DNA of 61,933 bases, taken from positions 1 to 61,933 of the forward strand of contig NZ_JAJTHI010000011.1 of the NCBI RefSeq assembly GCF_021298855.1. The letters run 5' to 3'. Origin of the DNA: Gemmatimonas sp. (GTDB lineage Bacteria; Gemmatimonadota; Gemmatimonadetes; Gemmatimonadales; Gemmatimonadaceae). Position 1 is the first letter of the stretch. Each line of letters begins with the position of its first letter. The translations under genes and the position numbers were made by a program. The notes under the pieces were generated by a model. It was not told the DNA's origin, made no database searches, and saw only the letters and a program-made list of their open reading frames with translations. Of this stretch, positions 45,095-55,678 are shown piece after piece.

Positions 45095-45123
45095 CGGGCG
45101 GCACTCCTGGCGAGTGCCGCCCG
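45095..45123 (+). terminator. Perfect 12-bp hairpin downstream of moxR
   Basis: CGGGCGGCACTC, five-base loop CTGGC, GAGTGCCGCCCG. The long perfect stem is the strongest in the region. It is followed by TCGTGTCTTGG rather than a T run, so factor-independent termination is likely but imperfect. Confidence 0.5.
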
Positions 45124-45317
45124 TCGTGTCTTGGCGGATCGCGCTTCACGGCTGGCACGCGCGCCTCGCGCTCGCGTTCTGACACGTCATTGGCGATGAG
45201 GCCGGGGCTGCCCACGCGACCATTCCAGATGACGCAGCGCTGACAGCACCGCTCGAAGTTGCGGCTCGTCCCACCGTGCTGCATCCTGTCTCTGTCGTCG
45301 GCCGCCGAGCCGGAACC

Positions 45318-48300
45318 ATGCCACTGTCTTCCACCCTGCCGGACCTGACGGACATCGCGAGCGCCGTGCCCGATACCGACGAGGACGCCCTGCACGCCGT
45401 TTCCATTCAGCTGCAGACCTTGGGAGCGTCGCGTGTGCTGCTGGGTGAGCAGGTGCTGGGGATGCACAACGCCCTGCTGTTCCTGCTGGTGTTGCGCATG
45501 GCGTACACCCCCGGCATGGCGGTGGCGCGCGACACGCTGGTGCAGGAGTTCTGGCCCGATCAGGAGGAGTCACGCCAGCGCGGGAACTTGCGGCAGGCGT
45601 TGTACAAGCTGCGCACGATGGGGGTGCGCACGGCGCTGCGTGGGGATGTGGTGCACCTCGACCCCACGCAAGTCCGGCGGAACTTCGCGCTGGCGCCAAG
45701 CGCCGACCACTTCGATCGCGATATCACGCGCGGCACGGAACCGTATGGCAGCTTTCTGCCCGGTGTAACGCCACCGACGGCGCTGCTGCAGGAGTGGCTC
45801 GACGTGACGCGCGAGACGCTGCACGGAGCGATGCGTCGGGTACTGGTGGACGTCCTGCGTCAGCGCCGGGAGCGCGCCGACTGGAAGGGGACGCAGATGG
45901 TGGCGGCGTGGCTGCTGCAGCTGGATCCGCTCAACGAGGACGCGACGCTGGCGCTGGCGGAGTGTGCGGCGCTGTCGGGGTCGAAGGCGGAAGCCGTGGC
46001 CATCCTGGACCGGTATCTGCAGGAGCTGGGCCCGGCCGCCGGCGATATTCGCCTGCCGGCGACCCTGCTGCGGCGGCGCTTCGTGGAGGCGCCCACGCGT
46101 CGGCGCGCGGTGGCGCTGGTGACGGACAAGCATTTCCATGGCCGTGACGTGGAGTTGAGCGAACACACGATGTCGCTGCGCCGCGCGCGCTGGCACGACG
46201 GCAGCGCCGTGCTGCTGCATGGTCCGCCGGGCATGGGCAAGACTCGGCTGATGCTGGAGCTCCTCAAGGTGGCCCAGGTGGAGGGGTACCGTGAGGTGGT
46301 GATGGAGTGTCGGGAGAGCATTACGACGCGTCCGTTGGGGGCGCTGATCGAAGCGCTGCCCGACCTGTTGAGTGCCCCCGGGGCCGCCGGTTGTGCGCCG
46401 GAGAGCCTCACGGTGCTGCGCAAGCTGCTGGGGCCCAACCCCATGGCCGTGGGAACGGAGGAGGCGGCGGAGGCGGCGGAGGCCGACCCCGTGTCACACG
46501 ACGCGCTGTCGGTGACGGAGCGGGTGGAGCTGGCGATTCGCACCATGCGGGCGCAGTCGATTCGTCACGCGGTCGTGGATCTCTTTGCGGCGGTGTCGGA
46601 GGAGCGTCCGATCTTCCTGCTGGCCGAGGATGTGAACTGGCTGGATGACGCGTCGTGGGAGGTGCTGGCGGACGTGATCCAGCGCGTGAACGAGATGCGG
46701 GTATACATCGTGCTGACCTCGCGTTTCGCGACGATTCGCGAAGAGCGACCGGCGCGCCTGCCGACGCCGCTCACCTACCGTCGCCTGCTGCCGTTGACGG
46801 AAGACGCGCTCGTGTCGCTGGTGCGCGGCGCGGCGGACGAGCATGGCGTGTCGGTGCCGGAGGATGTGGAGCGGTGGATCATCCGCGGGTGCGAGGGGAA
46901 TCCGTTGATGTTTCGAGCGTTGCTTGAACACTGGGCCGCCACCGGGAACGCAGATGGGATCCCCCCCTCGCTGAATGCGCTTATCGATCAACGCATCGAC
47001 CGGTTACATGCACACGCTCAACAAGCACTCAACGCGATCAGTCTACTCGGTGCGTTTGCTTCCCTTGAGCGCATTAGGGTAGTGCTTGAGTACCCCGTTC
47101 ACGAACTAGTTCTTTCGCTAGATCAGCTAGAGCTATCCGGCTGTCTGTCAACGAGTAACGCTGGCCTTGTCGTAACCCACAGTCTCGTCAAGCAGGCAGC
47201 ACTCCGTCGAATGTCCCCTCTAATCGAGGCCGCACTACGAGCATCAATTGGCGAGAAATTGGAGGCAGAGTACCTGCGTACTGGCGATTCCGTGACATTA
47301 CATGAGGCGCTGATGCATGTGGAGTTCAGCGGAAGACCGGAAGTACTCCACCAGTTTATCTCCAAATACGACGAGTCTCTCATCGAAGGAGGTCGGCCTA
47401 TTGGCGTAAAGCGCGCGATAAACACCCTCCTCTTTACAACACCGCGCCTGTTCGATGATCGACGCTTTGTGATTCTGCAGCGACGTCTAGACACTCAAGC
47501 AGGAGCATACCGCAGCGCAGTAAGCAGCTATCTCGGGACGATTGAGATGCCTACAGATATTCGTAAGCACAGCGTTCCTGATATCGAAGAACTAATCGCT
47601 ATTGCGGCCTCCGCACTTCGTGCAGACCCATCGATCGATCGGGAGGAACTGGCTAGGTTTTCCAGCGACGTTGCGAATCAAGCGCGTCTGCCTCTAGCGA
47701 CCCGCATACGAGCAGCAGAGGTTGGCCTAACCATCACCGCAAACACCTGCGACAGCAACACCGCAGCGATCTGCTATTCTGCGCTTCAATCGGAGTTACA
47801 AGGAAGCGAATACCCGGACGCTTCTTTGCGCCTTAGGATTTTGTATCACGCCATCTTCGGTGAACTATCTACCGCAGTAGCCGTTGCGCGAGAGATTGTC
47901 GATCGTTGCGAACGCAGGCCGTCCTCCACTACGGTTGCAGAAGACCTCAGCAGAGCTGCGTTCGCCTTCAGACTCTGTGGAGACTGGGAAAAGGCGACTT
48001 CGCTCTTCTCGAAGCACTTCGAGATGGCAGAGCAACTTGGCGCTCGGCGTCTAGGACTGTATTCCGCGTGGCAAATCGCTCAGATCGAGCTAGAGCGAGG
48101 CGATCGGTCTCGCGTTCTGTTCTGGAACAAGAAGCTTGCCGAGATCGTCGCGGAGGAGAACGACCCGATTTCCACGTGCTTCGTCATTGGTCACTTCTGC
48201 CGATGCGCAATCGACGAGAAAGATCAATCATCAGCGCGCCGCTACCTCGAAATCGCCAAAGCTGGTCAGCCGAAGCTTCCTGCGGTGAAAGCCTCTGCCT

Positions 48301-48575
48301 ACGTGATTGCACTTGAACTAGGGTGCGAGCTCTTGAAAAAAGACTGGGAACCCAACGATGCGCTCTTGGAAGTAGCAATCCAGCGTCATCGGCGGACCTG
48401 CCGATTCGCTACTTCTGACTTTCTTACGGCGGTTCTCGCGGAAGCCATGCACCGACGTGGGTACAAGCTACACGCCGCCGAAATGATCGATGACTATACG
48501 AAGAACGCGCGACGAGAACGGGGTCCTCTATCGCGCGCACTGACTCTGATTGCGAATAAGCTTGCCTCTTCCTAG
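45318..48575 (+). CDS. BTAD-AAA transcriptional regulator, compositionally chimeric
   Basis: A 1085-residue regulator. Residues about 20-110 form a winged-helix output-like domain (FWPDQEESRQRGNLRQALYK), about 110-245 a BTAD-type helical domain, then an AAA/STAND ATPase with Walker A LLHGPPGMGKTRLMLEL and Walker B FLLAEDVNWLDDASW. From about residue 620 there is a TPR-like helical array to the end. Such proteins are signal-dependent activators. From near 46960 the base composition falls from about 73% to 48% GC on counted lines while the frame stays open, so the 3' half has a different origin. A GTG at 45276 is an alternative start. Confidence 0.85.
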   Translation: MPLSSTLPDLTDIASAVPDTDEDALHAVSIQLQTLGASRVLLGEQVLGMHNALLFLLVLRMAYTPGMAVARDTLVQEFWPDQEESRQRGNLRQALYKLRTMGVRTALRGDVVHLDPTQVRRNFALAPSADHFDRDITRGTEPYGSFLPGVTPPTALLQEWLDVTRETLHGAMRRVLVDVLRQRRERADWKGTQMVAAWLLQLDPLNEDATLALAECAALSGSKAEAVAILDRYLQELGPAAGDIRLPATLLRRRFVEAPTRRRAVALVTDKHFHGRDVELSEHTMSLRRARWHDGSAVLLHGPPGMGKTRLMLELLKVAQVEGYREVVMECRESITTRPLGALIEALPDLLSAPGAAGCAPESLTVLRKLLGPNPMAVGTEEAAEAAEADPVSHDALSVTERVELAIRTMRAQSIRHAVVDLFAAVSEERPIFLLAEDVNWLDDASWEVLADVIQRVNEMRVYIVLTSRFATIREERPARLPTPLTYRRLLPLTEDALVSLVRGAADEHGVSVPEDVERWIIRGCEGNPLMFRALLEHWAATGNADGIPPSLNALIDQRIDRLHAHAQQALNAISLLGAFASLERIRVVLEYPVHELVLSLDQLELSGCLSTSNAGLVVTHSLVKQAALRRMSPLIEAALRASIGEKLEAEYLRTGDSVTLHEALMHVEFSGRPEVLHQFISKYDESLIEGGRPIGVKRAINTLLFTTPRLFDDRRFVILQRRLDTQAGAYRSAVSSYLGTIEMPTDIRKHSVPDIEELIAIAASALRADPSIDREELARFSSDVANQARLPLATRIRAAEVGLTITANTCDSNTAAICYSALQSELQGSEYPDASLRLRILYHAIFGELSTAVAVAREIVDRCERRPSSTTVAEDLSRAAFAFRLCGDWEKATSLFSKHFEMAEQLGARRLGLYSAWQIAQIELERGDRSRVLFWNKKLAEIVAEENDPISTCFVIGHFCRCAIDEKDQSSARRYLEIAKAGQPKLPAVKASAYVIALELGCELLKKDWEPNDALLEVAIQRHRRTCRFATSDFLTAVLAEAMHRRGYKLHAAEMIDDYTKNARRERGPLSRALTLIANKLASS

Positions 48576-49903
48576 GCTACGGCAGGCGTTCGGACCTTCT
48601 TTCGAATCGACTCCATCATTTGCGTTAGGGAGAGAATCTTTCCGGAATCCGAATAGTCAAAGAGGCGGTTGAAATCAGGCGACTGAAGCAGCGCGTCACA
48701 GATATCCGGATCAAATTGTGTCCCCCGAAACTTTGCCAGCTCTGCACGCACCTCAGTCTCACCCAATGCCTTTCTGTACGGGCGGTCGGTTGTCATGGCA
48801 TCGATGGTGTCGGCGAACATGATGATCCGCGAGGCCAAAGGTATTTCCCGTCCTTTCAGCCGGTCAGGGTACCCCGTTCCGTCCCAGTTCTCATGATGGT
48901 GACGAACTGCGGGTACGATGTCCTGTAGCTCGGAGATCTTCGCAACCAGTTCTGCGCTCTTTACAGGGTGCAGCTCCATGATGGCACGCTCCTCCGGGGT
49001 GAGCCTTCCAGGCTTCATCAAGATCGGAGCGAAGACTTCATGGATCTTTCCGACGTCATGGAGCAGCGCAGCTTTAGAGACCTTTTCGATCTCTTTGGCT
49101 GGAAGACCGATCACCTCGGCGATGATCCGGGAGAATCGTCGAACTCGCTGTGAGTGACCGGAGGTGTACGGATCCCTAAATTCAACGGTCTGCACGAACA
49201 GTTCGAGCAATTCCTTATTTGTGGTCTCTAACTGGTGCTTGGACTGGTAGGTGAGCCGGAGTCCGATGATCAAGGCACAGAGAGTTAACACTCCCCAACC
49301 GCCCCAATCCACGTAAGCGCGCGCAAATCCGTAAACGACGAACACTGCGACAACGTCGTAAAGCACCCCCGCGACGTTGCCTTCGTACCAAAGCCTGATG
49401 ATGCTCTTGCCTTCCGCAAGTCCGACGGCTGCTGCGACAGCGAGGGTGTTCAGCAGCAGGAAGGCAACGACCGCAACGACGTGAGGTAGGGCACGGAACG
49501 TTGGATCAACCTGTAGTGCCTTCCCACCCAGAGCGCCATAGACGGCAATAGATACGCAACCTGCAAAGACAATCTGTCCAACGTTGAACGCTCGCTTGAG
49601 CGCCATCTTTGGCCGGAAGAACTCAGCAATGAGCCAACCGGCTCCGACCATGGCGACCGTGGCCCAAGACGGGTAGAGCACGAACGCGGTCAGGAATGGA
49701 ATAAACGAAACCGCACCGAAAGTACTGCCACGTACTCGATAACTGAGCGCACTGCCGAGTATTGAAACCGCAGTCAACCAAGCGGAGCCTACGAGCAGCT
49801 TGAGCTCGACACTTGGTTGGTACCAATACAAGCCGACAAGCGCTGCCGCAGCAGCGGCAACGATCGCATAAACGTACGCGACTACGCTTGTCTTCATGGA
49901 CAT
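48572..49903 (-). CDS. Membrane HD-GYP domain protein
   Basis: A 443-residue protein. About seven membrane helices (residues 5-220) form a MASE-like sensor. After a short coiled linker (TTNKELLELFVQTVEFRD) comes an HD-GYP domain with ALLHDVGKI and HHHENWDGTGYPDRLKG, plus the supporting FADTIDAMTTDRPYR. HD-GYP domains hydrolyse cyclic di-GMP or related dinucleotides. The stop overlaps the end of the convergent BTAD-AAA gene by four bases. A 23-residue peptide gene lies 37 bases upstream on the same strand. Confidence 0.9.
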   Translation of the reverse strand: MSMKTSVVAYVYAIVAAAAAALVGLYWYQPSVELKLLVGSAWLTAVSILGSALSYRVRGSTFGAVSFIPFLTAFVLYPSWATVAMVGAGWLIAEFFRPKMALKRAFNVGQIVFAGCVSIAVYGALGGKALQVDPTFRALPHVVAVVAFLLLNTLAVAAAVGLAEGKSIIRLWYEGNVAGVLYDVVAVFVVYGFARAYVDWGGWGVLTLCALIIGLRLTYQSKHQLETTNKELLELFVQTVEFRDPYTSGHSQRVRRFSRIIAEVIGLPAKEIEKVSKAALLHDVGKIHEVFAPILMKPGRLTPEERAIMELHPVKSAELVAKISELQDIVPAVRHHHENWDGTGYPDRLKGREIPLASRIIMFADTIDAMTTDRPYRKALGETEVRAELAKFRGTQFDPDICDALLQSPDFNRLFDYSDSGKILSLTQMMESIRKKVRTPAVA

Positions 49904-49940
49904 GGTTTTAGAGACGCCCCGTCAACCTTCTCAACTCAGG

Positions 49941-50012
49941 TCAACCCCAAATCTTGAGGTCAGCGTGCAGCATCGACCAAAGTGCATTCACGAGCTGGGC
50001 CATGAATTCCAT
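49941..50012 (-). CDS. 23-residue microprotein with near-perfect ribosome site
   Basis: The minus strand has AAGGGAGGTGA, six bases, then ATG and a 23-codon frame ending in TGA. The ribosome site matches eight of nine bases of AGGAGGTGA and is the strongest in the window. The product starts MEFMAQLVNALW and ends in DLKIWG: hydrophobic, with two Trp, three Met and likely an amphipathic helix. It lies 37 bases before the HD-GYP start, so it may be a leader peptide, a secreted signal or a small membrane partner. No other gene is seen in 49904-50204; a plus-strand frame there lacks a ribosome site. Confidence 0.55.
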   Translation of the reverse strand: MEFMAQLVNALWSMLHADLKIWG

Positions 50013-50204
50013 CGAACGTCACCTCCCTTCGGGTCAGTCACGTGTGCCCCGCTCGGGACCCCACGTGCTCGATCTAGGTTGGCTCCGCTCCTACTGCTTG
50101 GCCTGCCCGCTCAGCTCCGCTCTAGACGGCTGACGGGGACGTTTGGGATGTCGTCGTGTCGATGACGAATAAGGGTGATGTGTATGGACGCGTGCGTCCG
50201 CGCT

Positions 50205-51125
50205 CTACCGATCGAGGTGCACCCACCGGTTGGTCGCGTCGAGTACGCTCAACACCGCACTCGTTTCCGCGCTCTCCCGGATCTCGCAGCTACCCGTGAG
50301 ACAGACCGGCTCGCGACCGATACGCGCCGATACGCTCACGAACACGAACTCACGATCGAAGGCCTCGATGAGCTTGGCGCCCTCCAGCGACAGGCTCCGC
50401 TCGCCCCCCACCGTGGACTTCATGGCTGTACCGATGGCCAGCAACGTCGCCCGCGCCGCCAACTCGATGCGCGATCGCTCCGATTCCTGCCCCTCGGCCT
50501 CACCGAAATACTCCTGCCCGTCTCGCGACAACGTCACGCGGCACAGTACCCCGCGCGAACGCGAACGCCGCACCTCGACATCCTCGAAAATCAGCAGCCG
50601 ACGGCCAGCCGACAGGTCGGGAGCCGTCGCCACCCCTAGGGACGATCGAGCGCGCCCAAAGGTACCAGACGTGAACTCGGCGGGGACGACATCCGGCGTC
50701 GCCGCCGGTGCACCCGCGGCAGCCGACCCGCCGGAGGGGGTGCCTCCAGCTACGAACGGCATGGGCGCGGACGGGGTGCCCGCCGCCGGCGCCCCGCCGG
50801 CGATGGCACTCAATCCCGCAACCGCCGAGGACTCAGGCGCCGTGTCCATGGCCCGCGGCGCATCGAGCGTGGTCGCCACCGAAACCTTCCGGTGGTTCAC
50901 CCGCAACCCCAGCTGCGCCATCAGCGCGCTCTCGATGTTGCGCACCGTGTTCTTGGGCGGAACCTGGTCGGTGGTGAGCACGTGGATCTCCTCCACGGCC
51001 CCCGACTCGCCCGGCACAATTCGCACCGAAATGACCCCCGGCAGGGTCGCAATGAGCTCCTCGGCGCGACGGAGCGGCAGCACACTGCCGGCGATGGCAC
51101 CGGGGGCCGCCGACGGGGTGCTCAT
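50205..51125 (-). CDS. Hypothetical two-domain protein
   Basis: A 306-residue cytoplasmic-looking protein. An N-terminal alpha-beta domain (VLPLRRAEELIATLPGVISV, NTVRNIESALMAQLGLRVN) is joined by an Ala/Gly/Pro-rich linker (about residues 105-165) to a C-terminal domain (DVEVRRSRSRGVLCRVTLSR, ARATLLAIGTAMKS). The two domains look like small, possibly ligand-binding folds; I do not recognise a family with confidence. Composition is back to the high GC of the chromosome. Confidence 0.65.
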   Translation of the reverse strand: MSTPSAAPGAIAGSVLPLRRAEELIATLPGVISVRIVPGESGAVEEIHVLTTDQVPPKNTVRNIESALMAQLGLRVNHRKVSVATTLDAPRAMDTAPESSAVAGLSAIAGGAPAAGTPSAPMPFVAGGTPSGGSAAAGAPAATPDVVPAEFTSGTFGRARSSLGVATAPDLSAGRRLLIFEDVEVRRSRSRGVLCRVTLSRDGQEYFGEAEGQESERSRIELAARATLLAIGTAMKSTVGGERSLSLEGAKLIEAFDREFVFVSVSARIGREPVCLTGSCEIRESAETSAVLSVLDATNRWVHLDR

Positions 51126-51285
51126 GCCGATGTTGACGGGAATGGACAGATCAGGCTCCGGTGCAAGGGCAGACCGGTAGGAAGGGTCCGGCTTTCAATG
51201 GGGCCAATATGTGGCCAGGATCGGTTTCCGGCAAGGTTCAAGCGCGTCCAACGTCTTGTCCCGCATGAAGGTAACCCGCCCCACC

Positions 51286-52943
<1,658 letters not shown>

Positions 52944-52947
<4 letters not shown>

Positions 52948-54056
52948 GCCTTCCCCGGGCGCTTGTAGAACGGGAGCGTCACCACGCGAGCGGGAATCAT
53001 CTTGCCACGAATCTCCACGTCGAAGGTGGTGCCCTCCACCGCCGCGGCGGTGGGGAGGTAGCAGGTACCGACCGGAATGCCGAGGGTGGGGCTCATGGTG
53101 CCGCTGCACACCTCGCCCACCCGCACGCCGCCGTAGTACACGCCGTAGCCGTGACGCGGAATGGCGCGCTCGTCGAAGGTGAAGCCCACCAGCTTGCGGT
53201 CGGTGCCGTCCTGATGCTGGCGCACGAGCACGTCCTTGCCAAGGAACGGCTCGCTCTTGGCGAGTTTGACGAGCCAGTTGAGCCCCGCATCCAGCGGCGT
53301 GGTGTGGTCGTCGAGTTCGTTGCCGTAGAGCGCCATGCCCGCTTCCAGCCGCAGCGAGTCGCGGCAGCCGAGTCCTGCGGGGGTCACCGCGCCGGCCGCC
53401 ATGATGGCGCTCCACACGTGCGCCGCCTGCGCCTGGTCGACGTACAGCTCGAAGCCCAGTTCGCCCGTGTAGCCGGTGCGCGAAATGATGGCCGGCACGC
53501 CCGCGATCTGGCCTTCGGTGAACCAGTAGTACTTGATGCCGTCCAACGGCACACTGGCCAGCGACGCCACGATGGCCGGCGCCTGCGGCCCCTGCACCGC
53601 CAGCAGCGCGGTGTCGTCGCTGATGTCGGTGAGCGTGCAGTCGAAGCCCGCCAAATGCGCGCGCAGATGCGCCAGATCCTTGTCGCGATTGCTGGCGTTG
53701 ATGACCAGCATGAGATGGTCGGCAAAGCGGTACACGAGCAGGTCATCGACAATGGTGCCGTTGGCGCGCAGCAGCGTGCTGTACTGCACCTGCCCCACGG
53801 CCAGCGCGGCCACATCGTTGCTGGTGACGCTGTTCACGAAGCGGATGGCGTCGGGCCCCTTCACGAGCACCTCGCCCATGTGCGACACGTCGAACATGCC
53901 GCAGGCTTCGCGCACGGCCTTGTGTTCCACGGTGATGCCGGTGGGGTACTGCACCGGCATTTCGTAGCCGGCGAAGGGCACGATCTTGGCGCCGAGGGCA
54001 ACGTGAATATCGTGGAGCGGCGTGCGCTTGAGCGCGCCGGAATCGATGGCAGTCAT
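52944..54056 (-). CDS. gcvT: Glycine cleavage system T protein (aminomethyltransferase)
   Basis: A 370-residue tetrahydrofolate-dependent enzyme that releases ammonia and methylene-THF in glycine cleavage. [50 protein letters not shown] and [12 protein letters not shown] are family signatures. gcvH and gcvP are not in the window. It is co-transcribed with the sigma-54 activator gene (GTGA overlap). Confidence 0.95.
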
Positions 54057-54070
54057 GGGCAGGAAAGAAG

Positions 54071-54100
54071 CGGGGTGCGGCCGTGATTGGCCGCACCCCG
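54071..54100 (-). terminator. Perfect 12-bp hairpin before gcvT
   Basis: CGGGGTGCGGCC, six-base loop, GGCCGCACCCCG, followed on the minus strand by CTTCTTTCC. It lies between the peroxiredoxin gene and gcvT, 15 bases before the gcvT start, and separates the two units. No glycine riboswitch fold is visible. Confidence 0.5.
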
Positions 54101-54159
54101 GAAAGATGCCCGCTCTGGCAGTCGCGTGCCAGCCATTGCGGCAGCCCTCGTGCCGCGGA

Positions 54160-54624
54160 TCAGCCGATGACGGCCATGACCGCTTCGGCGTGGCCGGCGG
54201 GCTTCACCTTCTCGAACACGTGGGCAATGACGCCCTCGGGGTTGATGACGAAGGTGGTGCGCTCGACGCCCATGTATGTGCGTCCGTACATGCTCTTTTC
54301 CTTCCAGATGCCATAGGCCTGCAGCGCGACCTTGTCCTCGTCGGCGAGCAGTGTGAAGGGCAGTTCGTACTTGGCCTTGAACTTCTGGTGGCTCTTGACG
54401 GAATCGGGGCTGATGCCGAGCACGACGGCCTGGTGCTTGCCCTTCCTGAATTTCGGGAAGAGATCGCGAAACTCGCACGCCTCGGTGGTACAGCCGGAGG
54501 TGTCGTCCTTGGGGTAGGCATACAGTACCACCCACTGGCCGCGCAGCGAGGAGAGCGTGAGCGGCTCACCGGAGTCGGTGGGGAGGGTGAAGTCGGGGGC
54601 GGGCTGACCGGCAGCGCTGGGCAT
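54160..54624 (-). CDS. bcp: Bcp-type thioredoxin-dependent peroxiredoxin
   Basis: A 154-residue peroxiredoxin. The peroxidatic Cys is in KDDTSGCTTEACEFRD, with the second Cys five residues later as in the CxxxxC form of Bcp proteins. PAPDFTLPTDSGEPLTL at the start and RTTFVINPEGVIAHVFEKV at the end are typical. It follows argF after 17 bases, so both share a transcript. Confidence 0.93.
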   Translation of the reverse strand: MPSAAGQPAPDFTLPTDSGEPLTLSSLRGQWVVLYAYPKDDTSGCTTEACEFRDLFPKFRKGKHQAVVLGISPDSVKSHQKFKAKYELPFTLLADEDKVALQAYGIWKEKSMYGRTYMGVERTTFVINPEGVIAHVFEKVKPAGHAEAVMAVIG

Positions 54625-54641
54625 AGGGAAGGGACGAAGGT

Positions 54642-55580
54642 TCAGAGGGGAACGTGGCCCATGAGCGCGGCCATGATGGCCTTCTGGATGTGCAGACGAT
54701 TTTCGGCCTCGTCCCACACCACGCTCTGGGGGCCGTCGATCACGTCGGCGGTCACTTCCTCGCCGCGGTGCGCCGGCAAACAGTGCAGGAAGATCGCGTG
54801 ACTCCGGGCGCGGGCCATGAGGTCACCGTCCACCTGATACAGGGCGAACGCCAGCGCCCGCTTGGCCTGTTCCTCCTCCTGCCCCATGGAGGCCCACACA
54901 TCGGTGGTCACGACATCGGCGTTGGCGACCGCCTCGCGCGGGTCGCGCAGCAGCTGCACGTTGGCCCCCTGCGACGCGGCGTGGGCCAGGAACTGCTCGT
55001 CGGGGTCATACCCCGCGGGGCAGGCGAGGCGCAGGGCAAAGCCCAGGTGCGCGGCGGCCTCGATCCAGGAGTTGGCCATGTTGTTGCCGTCGCCGATCCA
55101 GGCGACCGTCTTGCCGCGGATGTCGCCGAGATGCTGCTGCACCGTGAGCACGTCGGCGAGGATCTGGCAGGGGTGCGACAGGTCGGTGAGGCCGTTGATG
55201 ACCGGAATGTCGGCGTACTGCGCCAGCTCGATGACATCCTGATGCGCGAAGGTGCGGATCATGATGCCGTGCACGTAGCGGGAGAGCACGCGAGCCGTGT
55301 CGCCAATGGGTTCGCCGCGGCCGATCTGCACGTCGCGCGGCGACAGGAAGTGCGCGGTGCCGCCCAGTTGAATGGCGCCCACCTCGAACGACATGCGCGT
55401 GCGGGTGGATGACTTCATGAACAGCATGGCCAACGCCTTGCCGGCGAGCGGCTTGTCGGCGTAGGCGCCCACACGCATGCGTTCAGCGAGGGCGAGCAGC
55501 GCGAAGGTGTCCGCCGGGGAGAAGTCGGCGATGTTGAGGAAGTCGCGGTGCGGGCGGTCGGCCCCGGACGGTACGTGCAT
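54642..55580 (-). CDS. argF: Ornithine carbamoyltransferase
   Basis: A 312-residue enzyme of arginine synthesis that makes citrulline. The carbamoyl-phosphate loop is KSSTRTRMSFE; the ornithine-side motifs are INGLTDLSHPCQILAD, WIGDGNNMANS and FLHCLPAHRGEEV. Length fits the family. The ATG at 55580 is chosen; an attenuator-like structure lies upstream. Other arg genes are not in view. Confidence 0.93.
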   Translation of the reverse strand: MHVPSGADRPHRDFLNIADFSPADTFALLALAERMRVGAYADKPLAGKALAMLFMKSSTRTRMSFEVGAIQLGGTAHFLSPRDVQIGRGEPIGDTARVLSRYVHGIMIRTFAHQDVIELAQYADIPVINGLTDLSHPCQILADVLTVQQHLGDIRGKTVAWIGDGNNMANSWIEAAAHLGFALRLACPAGYDPDEQFLAHAASQGANVQLLRDPREAVANADVVTTDVWASMGQEEEQAKRALAFALYQVDGDLMARARSHAIFLHCLPAHRGEEVTADVIDGPQSVVWDEAENRLHIQKAIMAALMGHVPL

Positions 55581-55631
55581 GGATATGCGGCCCAGGCTGG
55601 GACGGCCACTGCTGGCGGGCGCCCCGGTGGG

Positions 55632-55664
55632 AAAAAACAGACGGCGCGACTGAAGGCCGCGCCG
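55632..55664 (-). terminator. Intrinsic terminator in the argF leader
   Basis: Minus strand CGGCGCG, nine-base loop, CGCGCCG, then TCTG and six T. This is the most classical terminator of the window. It lies 52 bases before the argF ATG, on the argF strand, with only a divergent gene upstream, so it must act on the argF leader transcript or on a short RNA. Confidence 0.6.
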
Positions 55665-55678
55665 GGTGAACCGGGAAA

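Larger units (their letters stand above)
46960..50170. other. Low-GC segment of apparent foreign origin
   Basis: From inside the BTAD-AAA gene to the gap before 50205 the sequence is AT-richer than everything around it. Hand counts per 60-base line: 44 G+C at 45901, 29 at 47521, 34 at 48841, 35 at 49321, 47 at 50701. It holds the 3' half of the regulator, the HD-GYP gene and the microprotein gene. No transposase, integrase, tRNA or flanking repeat is visible, so replacement by homologous recombination is more likely than insertion. Confidence 0.75.

Noticed and set aside
49896-50165. Plus-strand 89-codon frame in the gap next to the microprotein
   Set aside because: No ribosome site, no motif; the opposite strand carries the better-supported short gene.
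46960-50170. Integrated mobile element
   Set aside because: No integrase, transposase, tRNA, direct repeat or terminal inverted repeat is visible at either edge; only composition changes.
54057-54159. Glycine riboswitch upstream of gcvT
   Set aside because: The gap is only about 100 bases and holds a simple 12-bp hairpin; I could not find the tandem aptamer elements.
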